From positions 1 through 44,393 of the forward strand of contig JAVBXL010000191.1 of NCBI GenBank assembly GCA_030824575.1: DNA of 44,393 nt. Direction: 5' to 3'. A model generated the notes under the pieces. It had not been told where the DNA came from. It saw only the letters and a program-made list of their open reading frames with translations, and made no database searches. How positions within the stretch are numbered: the stretch's first letter is position 1; each line of letters opens with the position of its first letter. Shown piece by piece: positions 1-7,891 of the stretch. The position numbers and the translations under genes were made by a program. The stretch is from a bacterium. Its GTDB lineage: Bacteria > Pseudomonadota > Alphaproteobacteria > Sphingomonadales > Sphingomonadaceae.

Positions 1-117
1 AACATCCCGATCTCGCCGCCTGAAAATCCAGCCGGCTGCTTAAACCATCGAAATGAGGGGTCCCTTTTAGACGCCGATCACCCCGCTAACGGGGTCCTTT
101 TTGCACGCCGATCCACA
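1..117 (-). mobile_element. Probable terminal region of an IS21-family element
   Basis: Two imperfect direct repeats of about 24 bp lie at 57-80 and 91-115. Each reads GGGGTCC, a short T run, then ACGCCGATC. Read on the minus strand, the outer edge begins TGTGGATCGGCG and the repeats run inward to a possible ATG at positions 5-3. Multiple terminal repeats ahead of a transposase gene (istA) that reads inward are typical of IS21-type elements, and this arrangement is one I associate with that family from memory. The transposase itself would lie outside the window, so the assignment rests on the terminal repeats alone. No matching second end is visible inside the window. Confidence 0.4.
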
Positions 118-186
118 CTTGTGGCGGCGAAGCGGTAAGCGCGTCGACGCTTGAGCTCTCAACGAGGAGCGATACAAGGTGTCGGG

Positions 187-648
187 CTAGTGGCGGCCTC
201 CATGATGCGCGCCTCCGGAAGGATGTCCCCCGCCATGTCCGGCTGGGCCATGACCCGAGATAGCGTGGCTCGGTGTGCCATGCCGCACTCCGTGGCCTCC
301 AAAACCAAATAGCCCGAACCCTCCAGCCCCATAAAGGGTCCGGCCGTAAAGACTTCCGGGATAGTAGCCGCGAGAGTAGCCGAAACTGGACCTAGCGACG
401 GGTATTACACAGGTCTCTGCACCCTCCGGCCCGGTGGTTTGCGCCGGAGACTCGGGCGATGGGTTCGGGCCGATTCCGGCCTCTGGTCGAACGACAGGCG
501 GTAACAGTTTGGCTGCTACCGCTCCGGGAGTTTTGCATGATACCTGATAATAGGTGAAAGTCGGCCGCTGCGCTGTGCTGACGCAGCCACCAAGCGACAC
601 GCTCAAAATAGCGCTCGAAACCAATATCGACGTCCGCCGCAAGGGCAT
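187..648 (-). CDS. Small Gly/His-rich lipoprotein
   Basis: This encodes a 153-residue protein. It opens with a basic n-region and a hydrophobic stretch ending in the lipobox LGGC (Cys22), so it should be exported and lipid-anchored. A Pro-rich middle follows. The last 50 residues or so are low complexity, rich in Gly, His, Ser and Tyr, and end in repeated GHG/GGH/HHGG units that could bind metal. The ATG at 648 is chosen over a longer upstream reading because a clear GGGAGAG ribosome site precedes it and because the signal peptide then starts at residue 1. The function is unknown. It stands alone between the IS-like end and a divergent secreted-protein gene. Confidence 0.6.
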   Translation of the reverse strand: MPLRRTSILVSSAILSVSLGGCVSTAQRPTFTYYQVSCKTPGAVAAKLLPPVVRPEAGIGPNPSPESPAQTTGPEGAETCVIPVARSSFGYSRGYYPGSLYGRTLYGAGGFGLFGFGGHGVRHGTPSHAISGHGPAGHGGGHPSGGAHHGGRH

Positions 649-913
649 CGTTCTCTCCCGTAATGAACGTTTGAAGCCCTGACGCAAACCGCATTTCGAA
701 CACCAGCAGCGGTTGCTCGGAGTTCGGTTCAATAACAGCGATCCAGCCTCTGAAACCTTCAATATGTTGTAGATGGAGATTCGGCTGGCACCATCGCTAA
801 ACGCAACAGTTTTGCATTCTAAAATTCATGTAATCTTCGCGTCACGATAGCGATAAGCTGCCACGCAATAGCTCCTCATCGACCTTTGCGTCGGGAGGAA
901 GGATGCCGGTTCA

Positions 914-1318
914 ATGGATCGCCGTGCCCGTGCTTGCGCAGGGTGCCTTGCAGGGTTTGTGGCCTTCGCGCTGAGCGTCGGGGGGCAAGCGTCACCACTT
1001 GATCGGATTGTGTCGCTGGAAGTCTATGGCGAGGATCCCTGCCCACGCTCGCCTGAAACTAGCGACAGCGTGATCGTTGTTTGCGCGCGAAAGCCTGAAT
1101 CTGAACGCTATCGTATTCCATCGCAACTTCGCGAAAGTCAGATCGTGCGGCTTGAAGAAGCGTGGGGCAGCCGGGTCCGGGAGCTAGACGCGACGGGCCG
1201 CAACGGAAGGCCTGATAGCTGCTCGCCGGTCGGGTCTGCGGGGCAAACTGGCTGCTATCGACGTAGCCGGGACCAATGGCGCGCAGAGCGTCGGTTGCTT
1301 GATGGCGCAAAGCAATGA
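914..1318 (+). CDS. Small secreted sphingomonad protein of unknown function
   Basis: This is a 134-residue protein with an Arg-rich N terminus and a hydrophobic core to about residue 27, consistent with a signal peptide cleaved near GGQAS. The mature part has the block EDPCPRS, then VIVVCARKPESERYRIP, a motif I recognise from many uncharacterised Sphingomonadaceae exported proteins. Two further cysteines occur near the C terminus. A purine-rich GGGAGGAAGGA lies about 10 bases upstream of the ATG. No enzyme motif is visible and the role is unknown. The gene stands alone upstream of the tolC-like gene, with about 300 bases of noncoding sequence between them. Confidence 0.65.
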   Translation: MDRRARACAGCLAGFVAFALSVGGQASPLDRIVSLEVYGEDPCPRSPETSDSVIVVCARKPESERYRIPSQLRESQIVRLEEAWGSRVRELDATGRNGRPDSCSPVGSAGQTGCYRRSRDQWRAERRLLDGAKQ

Positions 1319-1616
1319 CTGGGGGTCGGGTTACATTGAAATCCTACGACGCGCCGGCCATTGCCAGAATAGCGCTCACATGTCGTTCTCGTTACCAAAC
1401 CGGCGGGGGAGCTGGGGTTCAGGCCACACGTGATCAAAAACGCCCCATCATGAGAAGAGTCCTCTGTCGGTCTCTGCCGCACATCGGGGTGCGCGTGTGT
1501 GAGAGCAGCTATCGGCCGGAACCGCACAAGTCTGATGATGATGCCCGTGGCACCCGGACCGGTTTCTATCGTCGCCACGACCGCGCTGCCAACCCGCAGT
1601 CTGCGAGGGGAGTACG

Positions 1617-3122
1617 ATGAGAAAGCGCACAAAAATTCAGCTTCTCCTTCCATTATCGCTACTGGGCACCGCACCGAGCAATGCCGAGACCCTGAGAGAG
1701 GCGCTGGTAGCTGCCTATCGCACCAATCCGTCTCTGACCGGCGCTCGGGCCGGCCTGCGTGCAACTGACGAGGGGGTTCCGATCGCGAAGGCAGCAGCGC
1801 GTCCCACGCTTAGTGCTACGGCCGACTACCAAGAATTCCTGGTCAGATCAGCAAACAGCTTTTCTGCACCGCTGCGAGCCGTCAGCAGCAGTGCCAACCT
1901 CTCATTCCCACTGTATCAGGGCGGACGCGTTCGCAACGCCATAAGAGCTGCCGATGCCCGGGTTGAGGCCGGGCGAGCCAATCTTCGAAGCAGCGAAGCG
2001 GACGTTTTCACCGCCATCGTGTCAGTCTATATGGACGTCATTCGGGATACCGCGATCGTCAATCTCAATGCGCGCAATGTCAGGGTGCTCGAAACGAACC
2101 TCCAAGCATCTCGCGACCGGTTTGAAATCGGCGACCTGACACGGACGGACGTTGCCCAATCCCAGGCGCGGCTCGCGCTCGCGCGGGGCCAGCTCGAATT
2201 GGTAAGCTCGCAACTCGATGCAAGCCTTGAAAATTACCTTCGATTTGTCGGCTTGCCCGCGCGGTCTCTGGAACATCCCCCCGAATTGCCCGGTCTGCCA
2301 TCTACCTCGGCCGCTGCAGTCGATATTGCATTGGCAAATAATCCCCAACTCGTTGCGGCAAAAGCCGATGCCGATGCCGCGCGTTTTGATATTCGGGTGG
2401 CGGCAGCAGCGCGGTTACCGCGTCTCTCTGCGATCGGCAGCGGTAACTACAACAATTATCTTGGGTCTCTCGATAGCTCAGTGCCAGGAAGGGTTTTCCA
2501 ACAATCGCAGCGGACCGCGACAGTCGGTCTTTCAGCGACAATTCCGTTATTTCAGGGTGGATTGCCCGCCGCACAGGTGAGGCGCGCGCAGGCATTGTCC
2601 AGTCAGACGCTCGAGCAGATTGTCCTGGTAGAGCGCCGCGTCGTTGCGGATGCCCGCGCGGCATTTTCCCGACATCGCGCGACACAGGCGGTGATCGTGT
2701 CGTCACGCACGGCAGTCTCTGCAAATGAACTAGCGCTGGAGGGCGTGCGCGCGGAGAACAGTGTCGGCAACAGGAATGTGCTCGATGTCCTCAACGCCGA
2801 GCAGGAACTGCTCAACAGCCAAGTCCAGCTCGTGACCGCGCAACGCGATGCGTATGTCGCCGCATTTGCGCTTCTGGCGGCGATGGGGCGAGCTGAAGCC
2901 AGAGAACTCGGCCTATTCGGCGGTGCACTTTTTGCGCCCGTGCTTGAGGATCGCGAGAGCGCTCCTGTCAGTTCCATCGGTAGTAGGAGCTTGTCCAGAT
3001 TGCAGATCGGGCCTGTTCTTGACGACAAGTCGTCCCCAGAATTGGGGGAGGAGCCTTCAACGCTCTTGCCCACGCCAGAGACGCCGGGAGCGGGAGTTCC
3101 ATATGGTGCAGAAAACCCTTGA
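1617..3122 (+). CDS. TolC-family outer-membrane efflux protein
   Basis: The 501-residue protein has a signal peptide (cleavage likely after SNA, residues 21-23). It then has the two internally repeated outer-membrane-factor halves of the TolC family, each starting with an LREAL/VDIAL-type helix and carrying long amphipathic coiled-coil segments rich in Ala, Arg and Glu. LYQGG in the first half and LFQGG in the second are the beta-strand/turn signatures of this family. Late helical residues such as VLDVLNAEQELL are also characteristic. Such proteins form trimeric outer-membrane channels for type I secretion or RND/MFS efflux. No inner-membrane pump or adaptor gene lies nearby, so the partner is unknown. 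The start is supported by GAGGGGAG just upstream. Confidence 0.9.
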   Translation: MRKRTKIQLLLPLSLLGTAPSNAETLREALVAAYRTNPSLTGARAGLRATDEGVPIAKAAARPTLSATADYQEFLVRSANSFSAPLRAVSSSANLSFPLYQGGRVRNAIRAADARVEAGRANLRSSEADVFTAIVSVYMDVIRDTAIVNLNARNVRVLETNLQASRDRFEIGDLTRTDVAQSQARLALARGQLELVSSQLDASLENYLRFVGLPARSLEHPPELPGLPSTSAAAVDIALANNPQLVAAKADADAARFDIRVAAAARLPRLSAIGSGNYNNYLGSLDSSVPGRVFQQSQRTATVGLSATIPLFQGGLPAAQVRRAQALSSQTLEQIVLVERRVVADARAAFSRHRATQAVIVSSRTAVSANELALEGVRAENSVGNRNVLDVLNAEQELLNSQVQLVTAQRDAYVAAFALLAAMGRAEARELGLFGGALFAPVLEDRESAPVSSIGSRSLSRLQIGPVLDDKSSPELGEEPSTLLPTPETPGAGVPYGAENP

Positions 3123-3233
3123 TGGCGAGTAATGAATTGCTGAAGCCAAGCGGAGCTCGACACCGGGCCAACCTTTCAATCGCCCGGCGATCGGTCGTCC
3201 GCCTTGCAACTGAAGATGGAGCGGACGGGTCCT

Positions 3234-3695
3234 ATGCGTATCGCGCCTAGCTCTCTTTACGAGATTGGCTCCCATCTCATCAATCTCGGCGCCGCTTATG
3301 GCCTTGCTCTTCCGATAGGGTGGGACCGGGAAAGAGAGGAGCGCAGCGCCGGTATTCGTACCTTTCCGCTGGTGGCAGTGGCGAGCTGCGGGTTCGTGTT
3401 GATTGCGATCGCCGTTCTAGGCAGGGAATCGACCGGCCAGGCCCGAATTCTGGAAGGCTTGATCACGGGCGTCGGGTTTATCGGGGGAGGCGCGATCCTC
3501 AAACATGGGAGGCAAGCCTCTGGGACGGCGACTGCCGCAAGCCTTTGGGCGACCGGCGCCTTGGGCGCTGCGGTGGGATATGGGCTGTACGATATCGCGG
3601 CATTTCTCAGTCTGATGACCTTCCTCACACTCCGCAGCTCGCGCCCGCTAAAGAAGGCGGCCAAAACGCAAACGGAAAGCGAGCCAGGTCAATGA
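3234..3695 (+). CDS. MgtC/SapB-family membrane protein
   Basis: A 153-residue integral membrane protein with four or five hydrophobic segments. It carries the family hallmarks: LPIGWDRERE followed by AGIRTFPLVAVASCG, then LITGVGFIGGGAILK and TAASLWATGALGAAVGYG. This is the N-terminal membrane domain of the MgtC/SapB group; the C-terminal ACT-like domain is absent. Members help cells under low magnesium or acid stress or inside hosts, by mechanisms still debated. An in-frame TTG at 3204 would add ten residues. The ATG at 3234 is preferred because the first conserved helix follows soon after and GGAG lies upstream. It follows the tolC-like gene by about 110 bases. Confidence 0.8.
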   Translation: MRIAPSSLYEIGSHLINLGAAYGLALPIGWDREREERSAGIRTFPLVAVASCGFVLIAIAVLGRESTGQARILEGLITGVGFIGGGAILKHGRQASGTATAASLWATGALGAAVGYGLYDIAAFLSLMTFLTLRSSRPLKKAAKTQTESEPGQ

Positions 3696-4170
3696 TACCC
3701 TCCCACGTGCGCGCATGGAAACGGTTCAGTACACGCCGTGGGCGATCTCCATCGCGCCTTGCACTGCGCGCGCGGCCTCGGGAGTTTTTTAAGGACGAGG
3801 CCAGGCTATCGGGACGCACAGCCCATTCGTTAGGCCTCGATTTGAGATGCGACTCCGCTTGGCTCCTGTCGGCACAGCGAGAAAGAGGTCACAGGAAAGG
3901 CTACTCCGCTGTGCCGCTCGGGCCACGCCGCAGGTATTGGTTTCCCTGGCCGTACCCACGGCGAAATTGGCGCCTTAGGCTTTTGGCGGCTGCTCAGTGG
4001 ACCCCGCCTAATAAGCCTGAATTGTTCGCGGCCGCGCTTTTTATATCCAGTTTGGTGGGTCTCCCGCGACAGCGACCAGAGGATCGTTGTGGATGTCGGG
4101 TTGCACAGTTGTTGCGTCGATGAGACGATCTCATCATCACTTGGAGGAGCCCGGCCGTATCCGAGAGATT
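3696..4170. other. Sparsely coding stretch after the MgtC-like gene
   Basis: About 475 bases in which I can support no gene. A short open frame starting ATGGAAACGGTTCAG near 3715 runs only about 25 codons before stopping at a TTTTTTAA tract near 3784. The other frames look like random translation of GC-rich DNA. This may be the remnant of a decayed gene that once followed the MgtC-like gene. Confidence 0.4.
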
Positions 4171-4530
4171 ATGGCAAACGGTCACGGAGCGCGCAGGCAT
4201 TCCTATTGGCAAGCGGTGCTACTGCGCCGTATTATGCTCTTTCGCAGGCTATTGTTCGCCATTCTCTTCGCGATCCTAATTTTTACGCTTTTCGGCCAAG
4301 GTCGGGTCGGATCGCCTTGCTTGTCATGGTGGGTGACGACTATTGCTGCGGGCATTTCGGAGCTCATTGCTGGCTATTTTATAGCTGGCATCGTGGTATC
4401 CATAATTACCATCAAAAAACTTGGGCCATTCGAAGCCGATCTCGGGCCGAGACTTGGCTTGCTCGGCGCGGCAGGTTTTTTTTCCGCACTTCTCGCTGCG
4501 GTATCTCTCATCGGGCAGCGATGTTCATGA
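4171..4530 (+). CDS. Hypothetical small membrane protein
   Basis: An open frame of about 119 codons. After a basic start it encodes a strong hydrophobic helix (LLFAILFAILIFTLF) and then two further hydrophobic segments (ISELIAGYFIAGIVVSIIT and GLLGAAGFFSALLAAVSLI). The pattern of three plausible membrane helices is unlikely by chance, but I do not recognise the family. The start is uncertain: ATG at 4171 follows CCGAGAG, while ATG at 4234 sits just before the first helix without a good ribosome site. It ends 41 bases before the start of the next lipoprotein gene. Confidence 0.4.
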   Translation: MANGHGARRHSYWQAVLLRRIMLFRRLLFAILFAILIFTLFGQGRVGSPCLSWWVTTIAAGISELIAGYFIAGIVVSIITIKKLGPFEADLGPRLGLLGAAGFFSALLAAVSLIGQRCS

Positions 4531-4571
4531 CGATCTGGTCATGCTCGCAAGCTATCATCAGGAGTCAGACT

Positions 4572-4976
4572 ATGTCGTCCGATTTAGGGAATATGGATTA
4601 CAGCGCGCGGAGTACACGCCGCGCAAACTTGCTCGTCTTGTGCCTTGCGTTGCTTGCATTGCCCGCCTGTTCAAACAAGGGCAATGAGATTCCGACTGAC
4701 AAGGCGTCGGGCGCTGGCAGCACGCCATCGCTCCCGCCATCGATCTCAGCAAGTCATACCTACCGGTGCAATGACAACAGCCTGGTTTTCATCGATTTCA
4801 TGAGTGACGGCACGACGCTCGACCTTCGCGGATCCAAGGCGGCGGCGCCCGCCCGGATGACTGCACCGGCGCCGGGACAGCCGTTTATTGGCGATGAGAC
4901 GACGGCGACGGTCAACGACAAAACGATTGTCCTGCAGCGATATAAGGGACCAACCCGAAAGTGTCGGCGGGATTGA
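4572..4976 (+). CDS. Small lipoprotein, MliC-like in layout
   Basis: A 134-residue predicted lipoprotein. Residues 16-33 form a signal peptide ending in the lipobox LPAC (Cys33). The mature domain contains YRCNDNSLVFIDFMSDGTTL, an LRGSKAAAPARM stretch and QPFIGDETTATVNDKTIVLQ, finishing with a second Cys. This layout recalls MliC/PliC-type lysozyme inhibitors (a small beta-barrel with YxC and a late Cys), but I assign it only as a look-alike. The ATG is chosen because AGGAG lies 7 bases upstream and it puts the signal peptide near the N terminus. The frame stays open upstream but shows no coding character there. Confidence 0.65.
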   Translation: MSSDLGNMDYSARSTRRANLLVLCLALLALPACSNKGNEIPTDKASGAGSTPSLPPSISASHTYRCNDNSLVFIDFMSDGTTLDLRGSKAAAPARMTAPAPGQPFIGDETTATVNDKTIVLQRYKGPTRKCRRD

Positions 4977-5513
4977 TTTTTCATGGAGGGACGCTTTGCA
5001 AACGTTCGACAAGGGCGTGTTCGGCACAATCATCAGCGAGTACTCAGCATGGCTCAAGGGGCACGGGTAACAAATTGTGCTGCCGGCTCTCACCGACAGG
5101 ATGGAAACATCCAACGTGAGGTCACAGGCATTCAGCGCTCGCATTGTCGGGTCTGTGGCTGCACGTTGATGCGGACCGCGGCGATGCGCCGCTGGTATTT
5201 TTCTGGCCTCCTCGGATGACCGCCTGCTCACTGATAACTGGTCAGCCTAACTTTGATGGATGCGTCACGCTTCGATCAGTTTGATCGCTTCGCAGTGAAT
5301 GGACGACGGCTTTCGATTGAGTCCTCAATGATTAAGACGACGCCATCTACGGTTCACGCTGACTTCATACCAGCGGGCCATATTCGAAAAGAGAATATAA
5401 TTGCGGGGTTTTCGATGCAATTGATCGGCGAGCCCTCGAACGTGGGTCGCATAGCTGGTCTGGCTTTCAAGCTTCCGCGTTTCGGCCATCTGGGAGGCAT
5501 GCGAAAGGTATAA
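4977..5513. other. Intergenic stretch without a supported gene
   Basis: About 540 bases between the lipoprotein gene and the next hypothetical gene. Short open frames occur on both strands (for example around 5253-5513 forward and 5325-5522 reverse). They begin at TTG codons without ribosome sites and overlap each other, so I do not call them. No repeats, RNA genes or clear promoters are seen. Confidence 0.4.
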
Positions 5514-5921
5514 ATGAATCAAAGTGTCCTATGCGGCCGAAGAGGTTTGGACGAACTTAACGCGGCAGATAAACTTATCATTGGCGCCTTACGCCTCTGG
5601 AAGCTGCTTCGTGTTGAAAACGCGGCGACGCTGCCCGGACTTCACGGGCGGCTCGCTCCCGTGGGAGGTGATATGCTGGCCGTGCCGCTGGACGACTTTT
5701 TCAAGCAGGTCGCAGCGTGGTGCATTTGCCCTCACGGGTCGAGGATAAGGCACTCTGACCAGTTGTCGTGCGACGAGGTTGCCACCCTCGACCTTCTTCA
5801 TGCTGCCTGTTCCTCTGAATTGCACACAGGATGTTCGGAATGGAACGGGTCTTCGCTGCGAACACTCTCAGCGTATGTCCTGGGTCTGCAATTCGCTATT
5901 GAACTCAAACTTCGGTTTTAA
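5514..5921 (+). CDS. Hypothetical protein
   Basis: A 135-residue open frame. Residues 14-90 have a protein-like pattern (LIIGALRLWKLLRV, then LPGLHGRLAPVGGDMLAVPLDDFFKQV, then a Cys-containing segment and LSCDEVATLDLLHAA) that resembles uncharacterised short helical proteins of sphingomonads. The last 35 residues look less conserved and could result from a shifted or extended 3' end. GAAAGG lies about 8 bases before the ATG. There is no recognisable function and no operon partner; the gene is followed by AT-rich noncoding DNA leading to the insertion sequence. Confidence 0.5.
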   Translation: MNQSVLCGRRGLDELNAADKLIIGALRLWKLLRVENAATLPGLHGRLAPVGGDMLAVPLDDFFKQVAAWCICPHGSRIRHSDQLSCDEVATLDLLHAACSSELHTGCSEWNGSSLRTLSAYVLGLQFAIELKLRF

Positions 5922-6285
5922 AAATGGCTTACCGCTTTTGATCTTAATTTAGGTTGCGCTGCCCCGATGCTACACTCGCAGCAACGTCTCGACCCTCGAA
6001 AGCTCCTCGGTACTCATATGCAACACCGCCATGCTCAATATCTCCGAACAGCCGGAGGGCACGGTAGCCCAAGTGAGACATCTCTACGTTGCGCGACTGT
6101 GACATTTCTAAGTGGCGCTTACATACGTTGGCGCTGATAATTATAGATATGTTAAATTTATTAAACCGAGCCCAGCCTACCCCGTGCTATTCTATTATCG
6201 AGGCAGCCAATAAAAAGTTATTTAGATTTGCGTACCTTGCCCTTTAAAAGCTAGAAGTCGGATCGGTAACAGCAACGCCTCCTTC
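5922..6285. other. AT-rich intergenic DNA left of the IS3 element
   Basis: About 360 bases with no gene I can support, apart from the last few codons of the broken transposase frame, which read out of the insertion sequence to 6244. The part around 6140-6230 is markedly AT-rich compared with its surroundings. No repeat or RNA gene is evident. Confidence 0.5.
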
Positions 6286-7229
6286 TGAACCTCCCTGGGT
6301 CTGCCGGAGGCGCTGGGTTGTGAGCCACGCTGCCATATCGATGTTGTCTGCGGCAGCATAATATTGATCTTCGACTTCGGCAGGCGGGATGTTGCCGATG
6401 GGCTCCAGCAGCCGGCGATTGTTGAACCAGTCGACCCACTCGAGCGTGGCGTACTCGACTGCTTCGAAGCTGCGCCACGGTCCACGCCGGTGGATCACCT
6501 CGGCTTTGTAAAGGCCGTTGATCGTTTCGGCCAAAGCATTGTCATAACTGTCGCCAACGCTGCCGACCGAGGGCTCGATCCCGGCTTCGGCGAGGCGTTC
6601 GGTGTATTTGATGGATACGTATTGCGACCCGCGGTCCCTATGATGGATGAGGCCGCCCCGGTGGTTCGGCCGACGATCGTGAAGCGCCTGTTCTAGTGCA
6701 TCGAGGGCGAAGCTGGCATGCGCCGTCTTGCTGGCCCGCCAGCCAACGATCCGCCGAGCATAGGATCGATGACGAAGGCGACGTAGACGAACCCCGCCCA
6801 GGTCGCGACGTAGGTGAAGTCCGACACCCACAGGATGTTCGGCGCTGGCGCGTAGAACTTGCGGTTGACGTGATCGAGCGGGCACGGTGCCGCCCTGTCG
6901 CTGATGGTCGTGCGCACCGGCTTGCCCCGGATCACCCCTGCCAAGCCCATCTCACGCATCAGCCGAGCGACAGTACAGCGCGCGATCGGAAAGCCTTCCC
7001 GCATCATCTGCCGCCAGACCTTGCGCACACCGTAGACCGCGAAGTTCTCGGCGAACACGCGCGCGATCTCTGGCTTGAGGACCGCATCCTGCCGTGCTCG
7101 CGTCGACAGGCGTGTCGGATCCTGCCGCTGCGCGACGCGCTCGTGATAGGTGGATGGGGCGATCGGCAGGACGCGGCAGATTGGCTCGACCCCATAGGCA
7201 TTGCGGTGATCGTCAATGAACGCGATCAT
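6244..7229 (-). pseudogene. IS3-family OrfB transposase, frameshifted
   Basis: This is the DDE integrase-type transposase. The N-terminal part (7229 down to about 6766) has the HTH_21-like segment and the first catalytic Asp in SDFTYV. Reading continues in another frame with YARRIVGWR, the second Asp in HHRDRGSQY and the catalytic Glu in DNALAETINGLYKAE. Restoring one base between 6764 and 6765 turns ATC GAT CC TAT into the usual I-D-A-Y-A reading, so a single-base deletion explains the break. The frame runs out through the terminal repeat (RQTQGGS) and stops 42 bases beyond the element's end, as is common when the stop is supplied by flanking DNA. Confidence 0.85.
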
Positions 7230-7605
7230 CGCCGGAACGGGCGGTTGCGCTCCGCCTGAGCAAAATATGCAGACGCCTTGCGCAGGATCTCGTTGGCCTG
7301 CCGCAACTCACGGACCTCGCGCTCCAGCGCCTTCATCTTGTCGGCAACCTCGGTCGGAACACCGGCGCGCTTGCCGCTGTTGACCTCCGCCTTCTTCACC
7401 CACTCATGCAGTGTCTGCGGAACGCAGCCGATCTTCTCCGCGATCGAAACCACCGCCGCCTAGCGCGACGGGAAATCGCGCTCGTGATCGGCCACCATAC
7501 GCACCGCCCGCTCGCGGACTTCCGGCGCAAACTTGTTCGTTGTCTTGCTCATACAGGCCCCACCTTCTCAGGAGTTGGAGCCTCCGGCAAACCCGGGGCG
7601 GTTCA
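6286..7605 (-). mobile_element. IS3-family insertion sequence (degenerate)
   Basis: The element is about 1320 bp and bounded by 29-bp imperfect inverted repeats, 24 of 29 matching. The right end at 6286-6314 begins TGAACCTCCCTGGGTCTGCC. The left end, read from 7605 inward, begins TGAACCGCCCCGGGTTTGCC. Two minus-strand frames, orfA and orfB, overlap as ATGA, as in IS3 elements that make a fused transposase by frameshifting. The OrfA sequence suggests the IS51 group, from memory. No 3- or 4-bp target duplication flanks the ends, so the insertion is old or rearranged. Both frames carry an inactivating mutation. Confidence 0.85.
7226..7552 (-). pseudogene. IS3-family OrfA, interrupted by a stop codon
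   Basis: From the ATG at 7552 the frame reads [20 protein letters not shown] and on to FPSR. It then meets TAG (7462-7460) where related OrfA proteins have Trp (SRWAAVV), so one G-to-A change truncates it after about 30 codons. Downstream the frame is intact: an HTH core ([19 protein letters not shown]) and a leucine-zipper-like segment ([18 protein letters not shown]) used for multimerisation. It ends in ATGA overlapping the orfB start. A partial internal restart is possible but would lack the N-terminal part of the HTH domain. Confidence 0.85.
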
Positions 7606-7634
7606 CATGCGGCCGGGTAGGGCTGATGACTGAC

Positions 7635-7679
7635 CAACAAAATTCCTCCCATCGGAATTAAAGCTGAGCGGTTTTGTTG
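7635..7679. repeat. Nested inverted repeat between the IS3 element and the integrase
   Basis: CAACAAAA (7635-7642) pairs perfectly with TTTTGTTG (7672-7679). Partly inside it, AATTCC (7641-7646) pairs with GGAATT (7654-7659). It sits in the roughly 290 noncoding bases between the IS3 element and the end of the integrase gene. It could be a terminator for the minus-strand integrase transcript or a remnant of another element's end. I cannot decide between these. Confidence 0.45.
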
Positions 7680-7891
7680 CGGGTTTGGACGGATGATTCG
7701 ATGACGCGCGGCGGAGCAGGCCATAGCCTTTGCAGTTCGGCGGCAAAGGTTGCCAGGGTCACAAGACGTCCAGATATGTAAAGGCTATTTAGATTGACAG
7801 GCTGCGAGGTCGGCGGCCGCCCAACTTTCCTCGAGAGTGTAAGCCAAGTGAAGGCAGCAGTAAATTTCGCCGCTGCCCCCGATTTCGCCTG

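Noticed and set aside
5253..5522. Overlapping short frames on both strands
   Set aside because: Both begin at TTG without ribosome sites, overlap each other and show no recognisable motif.
6283..7609. Target-site duplication of the IS3 element
   Set aside because: The bases outside the ends (CTTC left, CATG right) do not match for 3 or 4 bp.
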